Shown: positions 37,633 to 46,706 of the stretch, one piece after another
How positions within the stretch are numbered: position 1 is the first letter of the stretch
How the letters are laid out: the number at the start of each line of letters is the position of its first letter
Assembly: GCF_027596085.1 (NCBI RefSeq)
Contig: NC_072472.1
Coordinates: 15,031,471 to 15,095,470, forward strand
DNA length: 64,000 nucleotides
Direction of reading: 5' to 3'
From: Anoplopoma fimbria
Taxonomy: Eukaryota > Chordata > Actinopteri > Perciformes > Anoplopomatidae
The notes under the pieces: model-generated
The model's database searches: none
What the model was told of the DNA's origin: nothing
What the model saw: only the letters and a program-made list of their open reading frames with translations
Made by a program: the position numbers and the translations under genes

Positions 37633-40600
37633 CTGTCACTCACTGTTAACAGTTATGCTCCCTCGGTTTAATGTCTGACGTTATCTTGAAACCAGCTAGC
37701 GTTAGCCGACGTGTCAATGGGGAGTTAACCTATATAAGTTATAATTAGTTGACAAATGGGTGTTAAAAGCTGATCTGTTTTAAGGCATCACACCACACGT
37801 GTTGACCAAACAATGAACGTTACTAAAGTGACTTTGTATTTACCCTTGTAACCACAAAATGTACACCCAGTTACTTAAAGTTAGAGATTCAATGCAAACC
37901 CCATTTTATGTATGTTTTTAGATTTAAATATATAATACAGCATGAACAATTGGGAAGCAAGATAATTAATTATTGGCATTCAGTCAGCTTTTCAATTGTC
38001 AATATTTCCTTGTTTTCTTAGACTTCTTGTTATAGTGTCGTTAGAGTGAGTATCTTGTGTTTTGGTCAGACAAACAAACTGTTAAGAAAGCCTGGGCTTT
38101 TTTTTGTGGTGAGCATTTTTATTTATTTCAATTTTATATTATTTTGTAGACGAAACGATTAATTGATTAAACAAGAAAGAAGATACATCTACAGATAAAT
38201 CCATAAAGAATTGCAGCCTTAATATTATTATAACATGTTATTTGAAAATCTTTACACAACATAAAATATGCTTTAGATTAATAATCCATTTAAATAATTG
38301 TAGCCGACTCTCGACTACCGTAGGTTCTCCCCAACACAGATACGGCTTCAGTGGGTAGGTTTAACAAAGGTATATTTATTTCATCCAAAATACAACACAA
38401 AATGCGGACCGTCGTGCGCTCCGCTTCGCTTCTCGGGCGCACTCGGTCCAACGTTCCCGGAACGCCACCACTCTGATGGCTTCACGCTCCCGTCTCAGTC
38501 CTCGTTCTGCGTGTGTGACTGTTCCTCTCCCGAACTCCCGTCTGCTCCTGCTTAAGTAGCTTCAGCCTAATTAGCACCACATTACAGCTGTCATGATTGA
38601 ACTCACCACGGCACTGTTCCCATGAACCACTCCCACACCTCTCTCCCCTGCAGCTGAGCGCAGACCACGCCCACTGCCACACACCTCCACCGCCCGACTT
38701 AGGCCGGGGAGCCGTCCAGCCTAGCCTACTCCCCCCCCACCTGTGAGCGGGAAAGGAAGTCTGCCACAGCCATCTGCACCCCCGGCCTATGGACCACTTT
38801 GAATTTAAAAGGCTGCAACGCCAGATACCACCGAGTGATCCGGGCGTTGGCATCCTTCATGCGGTGGAGCCACTGTAGAGGGGCATGGTCCGAATAGAGG
38901 GTGAATGGGCGTCCCAGGAGGTAGTAACGCAGGGCATCGACCCGGGGCATTGGATAGGCATCAAACCGTGACTCGTCATTCACCTTGCGGTAGTCCACAC
39001 AGAACCGTATAGACCCATCCTTCTTGACAACCAGAACGATGGGGCTACACCAGGCACTATTGGACTCTTCTATTACCCCCATCTCCAGCATAGCTTCCAA
39101 TTCTTTCTGAACTACCTTTCTTTTGTGTTGAGGCAACCGATAAGGCCGTGATCGTACTGTCACGCCTGGGCGAGTTTCAACATGGTGTTGTATAAGGTTG
39201 GTGCGTCCTGGCAGAGGGGAGAACACATCAGCAAAGCGCTGCTGCAACGCAGCCACATCTGCTCTCTGGGACTGAGTGAGATGGTCTTCACAACGGAGCG
39301 AGGCTGGATTGGTGGAATTTGGCACCTCAGGCCCCAACTCATCCCTCTCTTTCACGGTAGTCACCAGAGAAACAGGCTCTGCCTCTCTCCATGCTTTGAG
39401 GAGGTTGAGGTGGTAAATTTGTGTTGCCCCTCCCCTGTCAGAACGCACAACCTCATAGTCTACATCGCCCACTCGCTGTGTGACCACAAAGGGCCCTTGC
39501 CACTTAGCGAGCAGTTTGGAGCTGGAAGAGGGAAGTAATACAAGTACTTTATCTCCCGGTGCAAATTGTCTCAGCCTAGCCCCTCTGTTGTACAGGCGTT
39601 GTTGACGCTCCTGGGCCCTGAGCAAATTCTCCCGTGAACATTGCCCCAGTGTGTGGAGTTTTGCTCTCAGGTCCAGGACGTATTGAATCTCGTTTTTGCT
39701 TGGGCTCGGACCCTCCTCCCAGTTTTCCTTAACTAGGTCCAGAACCCCACGTGGTTTTCTGCCAAACAGCAGCTCAAAGGGAGAAAATCCTGTGGAGGCC
39801 TGGGGCACCTCCCGCACTGCAAACAACAGAGGGTCAAGCCACTTATCCCAATTTCCGACATCATCGTGTATGAACTTACGGATCATGGACTTCAAGGTTT
39901 TATTCAGGCGCTCAACAAGGCCATCGGTCTGTGGGTGGTAAACACTAGTCCGAATTGCCTTGACGCCCAATAAACCGTATAGTTCCCTTAATGTGCGTGA
40001 CATAAACGAGGTGCCCTGGTCGGTCAGAATCTCTTTCGGGATTCCAACTCGGGAGATGACCTGAAACAGTGCCTGCGCAACACTCTTTGCAGAGATAGTG
40101 CGCAGCGGCACCGCTTCAGGATATCGCGTTGCGTAGTCCACCAGAACTAACACAAAGCGATATCCTCGAGTGCTCCGGTGAAATGGCCCGATGAGGTCCA
40201 TGCCAATGCGCTCAAACGGGACCTCAATTAGTGGCAATGGGCGCAATGGAGCTCTTGGGATGGCCGGTAGGTTTACCAGTTGGCATTCAGGGCAAGAGGC
40301 ACACCAACGGCGCACCACTCCCCGAATCCCAGGCCAATAGAATCGGGCCATTATCCGGTCTAGTGTTTTGTCATACCCCATGTGACCAGCCATTGGGTTA
40401 TAATGAGCCGCCCGGAAAACCATTTCCCGACGGCTTTCCGGCACCAACAATTGGGTAATATCTTCACCAGTCTGAGTGTCACGACTCACTCTATACAGTC
40501 TATCCCTAACCAATGAAAAGTGTGGGTATGTCGGTGGTGTGTCAGGGTGTACCATGTGACCATCAATTTGTATCACTTGGTCGAAGGCAAAGCGTAGAGT

Positions 40601-43600
40601 ATTGTCACGAGACTGCTCCAGTGGAAAATCTTCCATGGAGTGTATTTTGGGAACCGGTGGTGCCCTCACAAGGGGCCCCGCAGGTTCCCGAAATACACTC
40701 CCCTTCAGCAGCGTCGGACAACCTCGCATCACCACTGAGCACAGCACACATCCCACATGTCCCTGCCGGTCGCGATCGCACACCCACACATTGCCCCACT
40801 AACGTATGGAACCCAGACCAATCCGTGCCTAAAATCAGTGGGTGTGCAAGGCGGAGCTAACCGCAGCCCTAATTCTATGCGTTTTGCCCCTGTGTTTAAT
40901 TTCGACTGACACAACAGGATATCTGTGAACATCCCCATGCACACACCTTATCTCCACCCACTTTGCCTCTACCAACGCCCCGGGCCGAACCAAGTTCTGG
41001 TGGACCATGGACTGTGTACAGCCCGAGTCCACCATAGCCTGGTGTACACCCCCTTGAATCCTTACCGGAACGCTGTATGTCCCCCCCGGACCGGAGGAGG
41101 GTGCTGGCGGGCCGGCAACCCGGATCACCTGGCCGACCTCCATCAGTGGACATTCTCTGCGGAAGTGACCGGGCTGCCCACACCTCCAACACTCCTGCTC
41201 TGACGCCTGAGGGGCCCCCTGTGGGTTGGGAACAGCGCCTGGAGCCTGGCGATGGGAGGAAACAGAGGGAGGGTTATTGCGAGGTTGAAGTGCATGAGCT
41301 TGTGGGGGGGCGATGGAGGGAGGCTGAGGTGAGGAACTTCCTGCGAGGAGCAGGAGTCGGTCGGACAGGCGCTGATGTCCACCCCTCTGCTCCCTGTCCC
41401 CGGGGTTGGACGGCGAGGTGATCCTCCGCGAGGATAATGGCCGCCCCCAAGTCCCCAGGTCGGTGGCACCGCACCCATTCCGACGTCCCAGTCGGGAGGC
41501 CCTCCGCAAACTGTTCAGTAACGATCCTCTCCAGCATCTTCTGCTCACCATCAGACTCCCCTGGCTGTAGCCACCTGTTAGCTGCGTCCCTCAGCTTCTG
41601 GGCATACACGAAAGGACGGTCAGTGGGTGTCCATTTCGTGCCCCGGAACCGGCGACGGTGGTCCTCGGGGAGAAACCCGTCCTATCAAGGACGGCTTTTT
41701 TATGTCCTGGAAATTTCCCCGCGAGGACGCTGGCAGGCCGAGCGCCGCAGTTTGGGCCTCCCCTGACAGCAAGGGGAGCAGGCGCACGGACCACGCCGCC
41801 GCCGCATGCCACCCGCACGCCGCCGCCGTCCCCTCGAACATCTCTAGGAAGGTCTGTGGGTCGTCTTCCGCGGACATCTTGTGGAGCGCGATGCCCTGAG
41901 CGGTGACGGAGGGGGTGGAGCCGCCGCCCCCGACCGGGACAGCAGGCTCTCCAGGACCCGGGTCTGCATCTCCGCCTGGCTGTGGAGTGCCTCCATCTGC
42001 CGCCGGTTCACCTCCGTCTGTTGCTGGTGCATGGCCGCGATCTCCCCCAGCATCTGGGCCAACGCCGCCACCGGCTGTGTCTGCTGCTCCGTCATCACCG
42101 TGTTGAGGTCCCTGTTCAGGCGCCAGTGTAGCCGACTCTCGACTACCGTAGGTTCTCCCCAACACAGATACGGCTTCAGTGGGTAGGTTTAACAAAGGTA
42201 TATTTATTTCATCCAAAATACAACACAAAATGCGGACCGTCGTGCGCTCCGCTTCGCTGCCCGGCTTCTCGGGCGCACTCGGTCCAACGTTCCCGGAACG
42301 CCACCACTCTGATGGCTTCACGCTCCCGTCTCAGTCCTCGTTCTGCGTGTGTGACTGTTCCTCTCCCGAACTCCCGTCTGCTCCTGCTTAAGTAGCTTCA
42401 GCCTAATTAGCACCACATTACAGCTGTCATGATTGAACTCACCACGGCACTGTTCCCATGAACCACTCCCACACCTCTCTCCCCTGCAGCTGAGCGCAGA
42501 CCACGCCCACTGCCACAATAATATAAGTAAAATCAATAAATCATCACTGGGTTTTTTTTGTTGCTTTGATTTACAGGATCAATGACAAAAATGTTTGAGC
42601 TTATATAAAACAAATATTAGAATAGAGCATTGCTTTTGGTGTGTGATTGGTGCTTCCCTTTATTTAATTTTATAAACAAAATTAAATTCAGTACATCTGT
42701 ATGTGATTATGGTACACCACCAGGCTAATTTAAACCTATAATAAAATGCATTTTATTTAAGGAACAGAATGATTTAAGTCAAGCTGTATTTCCAAAAGAA
42801 AATTCATTATATCATATAGTTGTGAGTATTTCTGTTTCCGTGTTAGTTTTACTCTTACAGACTTAAGGCTAGATTATGATCAATGTTATATAATCATGAA
42901 TACATACCATGCAATTTTGTTTGTTTGTGTGTTTGTGTTGCCTCCAGGACATCAGGGATTGCCCTGGACCTCAGTCAACTCTCATGGAGCTCAACTCTCA
43001 GGTCAAAGAGAAGTTCAACAAGCTCAGACTCAGAATACAGGTCAGGCCTCACATCACATGTGTACCGTTTGCGTCTGACAGATTTCTTGCTTGTTATCCA
43101 AACTGTTTTATTTGACGTGGTCTGCTGTTGTCAGGATCTGGAGCAGATGGCCAGAGAGCAGGACAGAGAGACGGACAGACTGGCCATCCAGGCAGAGACA
43201 GAGAGCCAGCGAAAGCAAATGCTGAGGTGTGTGAACTCATTTTCCCCCTGAATCACTGACTTAATTGACGTCATCAATCCTTCTTAAAAGCCAGCGTCCA
43301 GTCAAGTGTTTTAGTGAGTGAATCCATTTATATTTCACTCTCACACAACCCATCACAATGAGCTATCATGCTTGGGTGTAACCCCTCTCTGCATCAGGTT
43401 TGGTGGTGCCTCTGTCTCCTGAAGTAGGTTGGAAAGAGGCCATAAAGATTGGTATTAGTAAGGTAAATGGGAAGCTCTCATTTATCGTGTTCACAGTGCT
43501 TTTTGGAGTAGTTCACATTCTAGGTGTCTACCCTTCAAAAAATTACAATACATTCATACCTGGATCTAATAGTAGTTCAAGAGGCAGGTATTACATTTAG

Positions 43601-45098
43601 TATTGATGAGTTTAAACAGCATGGACACAAAAAAGATTTAAACACACAGACTAGTTGAGATGAAGAAATCTGTAACATAAACTGAAGTCCTGAAGGTTAT
43701 TTTTTGTGTTATTTTTTTCCTGTGGATTCCAGTAACCAGACAGCGTGGAGGAAAGCTAACCTGGCCTGTAAACTAGCCATAGACCACACGGAGAAGGACG
43801 AGCTGCTGCGTGGAGTAGAAAACCAGAGCACCAGACAAAGGTCAGTAATCAAGTGACTTTTTGGAAAGAACTACAAATTATGTTAAAAAGTGTTTCTTCT
43901 AACAGACAGACTCTCCAGCTCTCTCTGACTGTAATTGTATCCATGATATAAGTAATTGAGGGAAATTACAGATCATCCATCCATCCATCCATTTTCCGTA
44001 ACCTGCTTATCCAGTTAAGGGTCGCAGGGGTGCTGGAGCCGATCTCAGCTGTCAATGGGCGAAGGCAGGGTACACCCTGTACAGGTCGCCAGTCTGTCGC
44101 AGGGCTGACATATAGAGACAAACAACCATTCACACTCACATCCACAACTACGGGCAATTTAGAGTCTTCAATGCACCTAAGCTGCATGTCTTTGGACTGT
44201 GGGAGGAAGCCGGAGAACCCGGAGAGAACCCACGCTGACACAGGGAGAACGTGCAAACTCCACACAGAAGGTTGTCCAGCCCGGGAATTGAACCCTGGCC
44301 CCTCTTGCTGTGAGGCGACAGTGCTAACCACTACACCACCGTGCAGCCCATTACAGATCATGAAAAGACAATTCTTTCTAATGATGAAGAAAATTGTTTG
44401 TCAAAACACACTCCATGCCGAGCAGGTGAAAGAGCAGAGATATTCTGTGAAAGCGCTCCCAAAAGTAATTTGCGTGGGAGAATCTTTTGAGTTGAGCGTG
44501 TGGAACCTCTTGACACACACACACACGTGTGTGAGTGTGGAGCGCATTTGTGTTGCAGATATGGACAGTGATTTGACCCCATTTGTTTGTGTTTTTATAT
44601 CAGGAAGGTGACCAAAGAAGGCCTAGTAGAAACCAGTAGCAACATCACGGAGAGTCTGATGTCTATGAGCAGGATGATGGCTGAACAGGTGAAGCAGAGC
44701 GAGGACACTATCGGCACACTGGGTAAAAACAACACTCTTTGTCCATGTGTTTTACTTTGTCAGGGTTATGGTTTGTGTACAAAAGGTAAATCCAATTTAC
44801 AAAATGTTGAAAGTCCTTTTTTGTTTCTATCTCTCATCAATATTAACTAACACAACATCTTCCCCCTTAACCCTTTTATACTTCTCCTCCTCCTCAAACA
44901 GCCACTTCCTCAAGGACAGTACAGGAAACCAACGAGGAGTTTAAAAGCATGACAGGAACCATTCACCTGGGGAGGAAACTGATCCTCAAATACAACCGGC
45001 GGGAGCTGACAGACAAGCTGCTCATCTTCCTGGCTCTGGCCCTCTTCTTCGCCACCATCCTCTACATCCTTAAGAAACGTCTCTTCCCTTTCATTTAG
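37279..45098 (+). CDS. bnip1: BNIP1 / Sec20 vesicle-transport SNARE, complete coding region
   Basis: Exons 37279-37362, 42948-43040, 43135-43226, 43733-43840, 44604-44722 and 44902-45098 join in phase to 231 codons including stop (230 aa; human 228). The N-terminus is MASSADVHVRICGQEIIKYD, and a coiled-coil region follows (QDLEQMAREQDRETD). A Sec20/SNARE helix includes ITESLMSMSRMMAEQVKQSE. A single C-terminal membrane anchor lies at about residues 205-222 (LLIFLALALFFATILYIL), followed by KKRLFPFI. BNIP1 is an ER-resident SNARE for retrograde Golgi-to-ER transport, working with syntaxin-18, USE1 and SEC22B, and has a BH3-like segment linked to apoptosis and mitophagy. Intron 1 (5.6 kb) hosts an antisense LTR retrotransposon, and intron 4 a SINE-like element. 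The gene converges on stc2. Confidence 0.95.
37567..37631. repeat. (ATT)n microsatellite in bnip1 intron 1
   Basis: About 21 uninterrupted TTA/ATT units shortly after the exon 1 donor. Confidence 0.9.
38299..38681 (-). repeat. 3' LTR of the Gmr1-like element (left in window)
   Basis: 383 bp, bounded TGTAGCC...GCCACA in window orientation. It differs from the other LTR only by lacking 8 bp (GCCCGGCT-type segment) near 38433. A minus-strand AATAAA lies at 38375-38380, a plausible LTR poly(A) signal. Confidence 0.92.
38682..38695 (-). other. Polypurine-rich tract of the LTR element
   Basis: On the minus strand GGGCGGTGGAGGTG abuts the 3' LTR directly, the position expected for plus-strand priming. 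It is purine-rich rather than a perfect polypurine run. Confidence 0.6.
38726..40789 (-). pseudogene. Retrotransposon pol ORF: integrase, then truncated RT fused to an RNase H tail
   Basis: A 687-codon open frame. Residues about 125-170 hold the integrase zinc-binding H-H-C-C (H129, H136, C166, C169). The catalytic triad is D198 (GMDLIGPF), D257 (ILTDQGTSF) and E293 (GLVERLNKTL), with 35 residues between the last two as expected. A GPF motif follows near 432. Residues about 545-618 are the start of reverse transcriptase (VIEESNSAWCSPIVLVVKKD, FCVDYRKVN, YPMPRVD). At residue 618/619 the frame jumps directly to the end of the RNase H region (LGRPFTLYSDHAPLQWLHR). The RT palm with its YxDD box and most of RNase H are missing, although the reading frame is kept. 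The product could retain integrase but not reverse transcriptase. Confidence 0.88.
40835..42098 (-). pseudogene. Retrotransposon gag and protease, frameshifted
   Basis: A minus-strand ATG at 42096-42098, 10 bases past the primer site, opens a Gln-rich helix (MMTEQQTQPVAALAQMLGEI). The similarity then moves through at least three other frames. First comes a capsid-like stretch near 41700-41900 (SAEDDPQTFLEMFEGTAAA). Next is a SCAN-like piece near 41400-41610 (LRDAANRWLQPGES). Then come a zinc knuckle CWRCGQPGHFRREC near 41160-41200 and a retropepsin-type motif DSG at about 41021-41029. A further frame change near 40840 separates protease from pol. The breaks are seen directly as changes of open frame. 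Confidence 0.8.
42108..42125 (-). other. Primer-binding site, complementary to a tRNA-Lys 3' end
   Basis: The minus strand reads TGGCGCCTGAACAGGGAC one base inside the 5' LTR. This 18-mer is one base different from the classical tRNA-Lys(UUU) primer site of lentiviruses. The match may be exact for a fish tRNA-Lys whose acceptor stem has the corresponding base. Confidence 0.75.
42127..42517 (-). repeat. 5' LTR of the Gmr1-like element (right in window)
   Basis: 391 bp. It is identical to the left LTR by eye apart from one 8-bp insertion/deletion. A minus-strand AATAAA lies at 42203-42208. It is followed by the target duplication ATAAT. Confidence 0.92.
43975..44348 (-). mobile_element. tRNA-derived SINE-like element with (ATGG)n tail in bnip1 intron 4
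   Basis: The minus strand has a box A-like TGGTGTAGTGG (44328-44338) and a box B GGTTCAATTCC (44284-44294). A body that is very common in teleost genomes follows (for example CTTTGGACTGTGGGAGGAAG on +), and the element ends in a CATCCATCCATC tail at 43975. It sits wholly inside the intron between bnip1 exons 4 and 5. Confidence 0.7.
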
Positions 45099-45973
45099 CT
45101 GCCTGGCTAAAGATCTCAACCAGTCTGCAGGCTTTTATTTCACTCAGCAGAAAGTTAGGTATGGACTACGTGCAGAGTTGGAAGCAGTACTAAGACTGGA
45201 CCTTTTGAACATAGAGACAAGTGTCAAGGGAACATTTATTTTTAGCTTAACAATATGCAATCTGTGAGATATTAAAATGGGTATAAAGGGTGAACTTAAA
45301 TTGGTATTAGTTTCATGCAACAGTCATAGGGTTAAAGCCTCAGCATGCTTCAAAAATGTGTGTACTGTTTAACCATGTCTAAAGGCAAAAGTTTGTATAC
45401 CTCTTGCCAATAGCCACACTCAAAGCCAGCTGTCATAGCCTCCTCCTTCTTCCCACATCACAAGAGCTATGGCTTTTTAGTGACTTCTCGTCTTTAAGCG
45501 GCGATTTATACAAATAAAGATAAGGGTGCAAACTCTCCGGTAGTCTTCTCCTCAGAGGCTGTGACAGTGTTGCATGAAAAGCGTCAGCAGTGGAACAGCA
45601 TTGAGAGAAGTTCAAATTCTGTCAAATTTACACCTCTGCACTTCTGATGTGACTGATTTAGAAAAGCACTTTGAAGCATTCTGAGGCCTTAGTACTTTAT
45701 CTGGCACTAAAAAGGGTCAAAGCCATAGTATACAACAAATCTCACTGTGTTTACTTTTTGTCAAATTACTATCTGTGAGTGTGTTCAACATTGAAGGAAT
45801 ATGTTTATCTGCTCTGGACGGCTATCCCAAAGACGCCATTGTTGCAGTTATCGACTTCCTTCTTTCTGACGTCTAGACAACTGATTTAGAAATCTGATGA
45901 CTTACTTAACCCGTAAAAAGTAATCTGCCACATTAAGTTAGAGACGTAGTGAATGTTGAACAATGCTTGTTAG

Positions 45974-45979
45974 AATAAA
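45974..45979 (+). terminator. Candidate poly(A) signal of bnip1
   Basis: AATAAA in TAGAATAAAGTTG, 0.88 kb after the stop. Confidence 0.45.
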
Positions 45980-46128
45980 GTTGAATACATTGGAGTGAAG
46001 CATAAACACAGATGTGCCACTAGATGGCAGGATACACAAAATTTACCAACATCAGAGATGTTTTATCGTTAAAAAAAACAGGTCTGACTGACTAACACAC
46101 TTTTCTCTGTCAAGTGACATAATTGTAG

Positions 46129-46134
46129 TTTATT
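46129..46134 (-). terminator. Candidate poly(A) signal of stc2
   Basis: TTTATT on + (AATAAA on -), 0.57 kb past the stc2 stop codon. Confidence 0.4.
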
Positions 46135-46706
46135 TAATTTCAATCAAAATGAGTACACATGTATTTTTTAATTATTTTAAATAAAAAGTTACAAAACTAG
46201 CTTTGAAACTTGTGGTCTGTATGAATTGTGAGTCAAGTAGAGCATCAAAAATACATTTTTTATAACGCCATAACCAAAGAGTGCTTTCCTTCCTGCAGAC
46301 TGAACACTGATGTTTGATAGCATGTCTACTTTACGGTGCATTCTAAAACAATACTCATAAATACAAAAACAGATTTAAACAAGTAGAATACTGACTTTTA
46401 CCCATCATCTTCACTTGAGTGATTCCCTGATGTGTTTACTTGTGTTTTCTAACTGCCCTTTGCTGAAGGATGTAGCCACTGTGGTTTACTGTGATGTTGA
46501 AGTGAGGTAGATAAATGGTTTTCACCCTTGTACAAAGTAAAATGTAAAAAATATTAATATAGCACAGATGCCCAACGGATTTAATAAGTTATGTTTCATT
46601 GCTTTCACCAGCAATAAGACACTAAAATACTACCACTACTACTAATATAATAGTAATAAGTGCATGAGCTTTGTGTACCCTGTCTGCACCTAACTTGCCT
46701 GTCTGT

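Larger units (their letters stand above)
38299..42517 (-). mobile_element. Gmr1-like Ty3/gypsy LTR retrotransposon, internally deleted, antisense in bnip1 intron 1
   Basis: A 4219-bp element with direct LTRs at 38299-38681 and 42127-42517, each TG...CA, and a perfect 5-bp target duplication ATAAT (38294-38298, 42518-42522). On the minus strand the order is LTR, tRNA-Lys-type primer site, gag with zinc knuckle, protease, integrase, partial RT, RNase H tail, purine-rich tract, LTR. Integrase preceding reverse transcriptase is unusual for Ty3/gypsy and is the hallmark of Gmr1-type elements first described from Atlantic cod. The gag has a SCAN-like segment (YAQKLRDAANRWLQP), consistent with published work deriving the vertebrate SCAN domain from Gmr1-like gag. 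The coding region is broken (frameshifts in gag and protease, large deletion in RT), so this copy cannot be autonomous. Confidence 0.9.
45099..46706. other. Convergent 3' ends of bnip1 (+) and stc2 (-)
   Basis: Holds both 3'UTRs. bnip1 candidate poly(A) signals on + are AATAAA at 45974-45979 and 46180-46185. An stc2 candidate on - is AATAAA at 46129-46134 (TTTATT on +). If the distal bnip1 site is used, the two transcripts overlap. No homeobox exon is present. Confidence 0.55.

Noticed and set aside
38299..42517. Ty1/copia retrotransposon, suggested by integrase preceding RT
   Set aside because: Integrase, RT and LTR features are Ty3/gypsy in type and the gag has a SCAN-like segment, which fits the Gmr1 group better.
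43966..44611. Open frames on both strands in bnip1 intron 4
   Set aside because: They translate the SINE-like element body; no gene.
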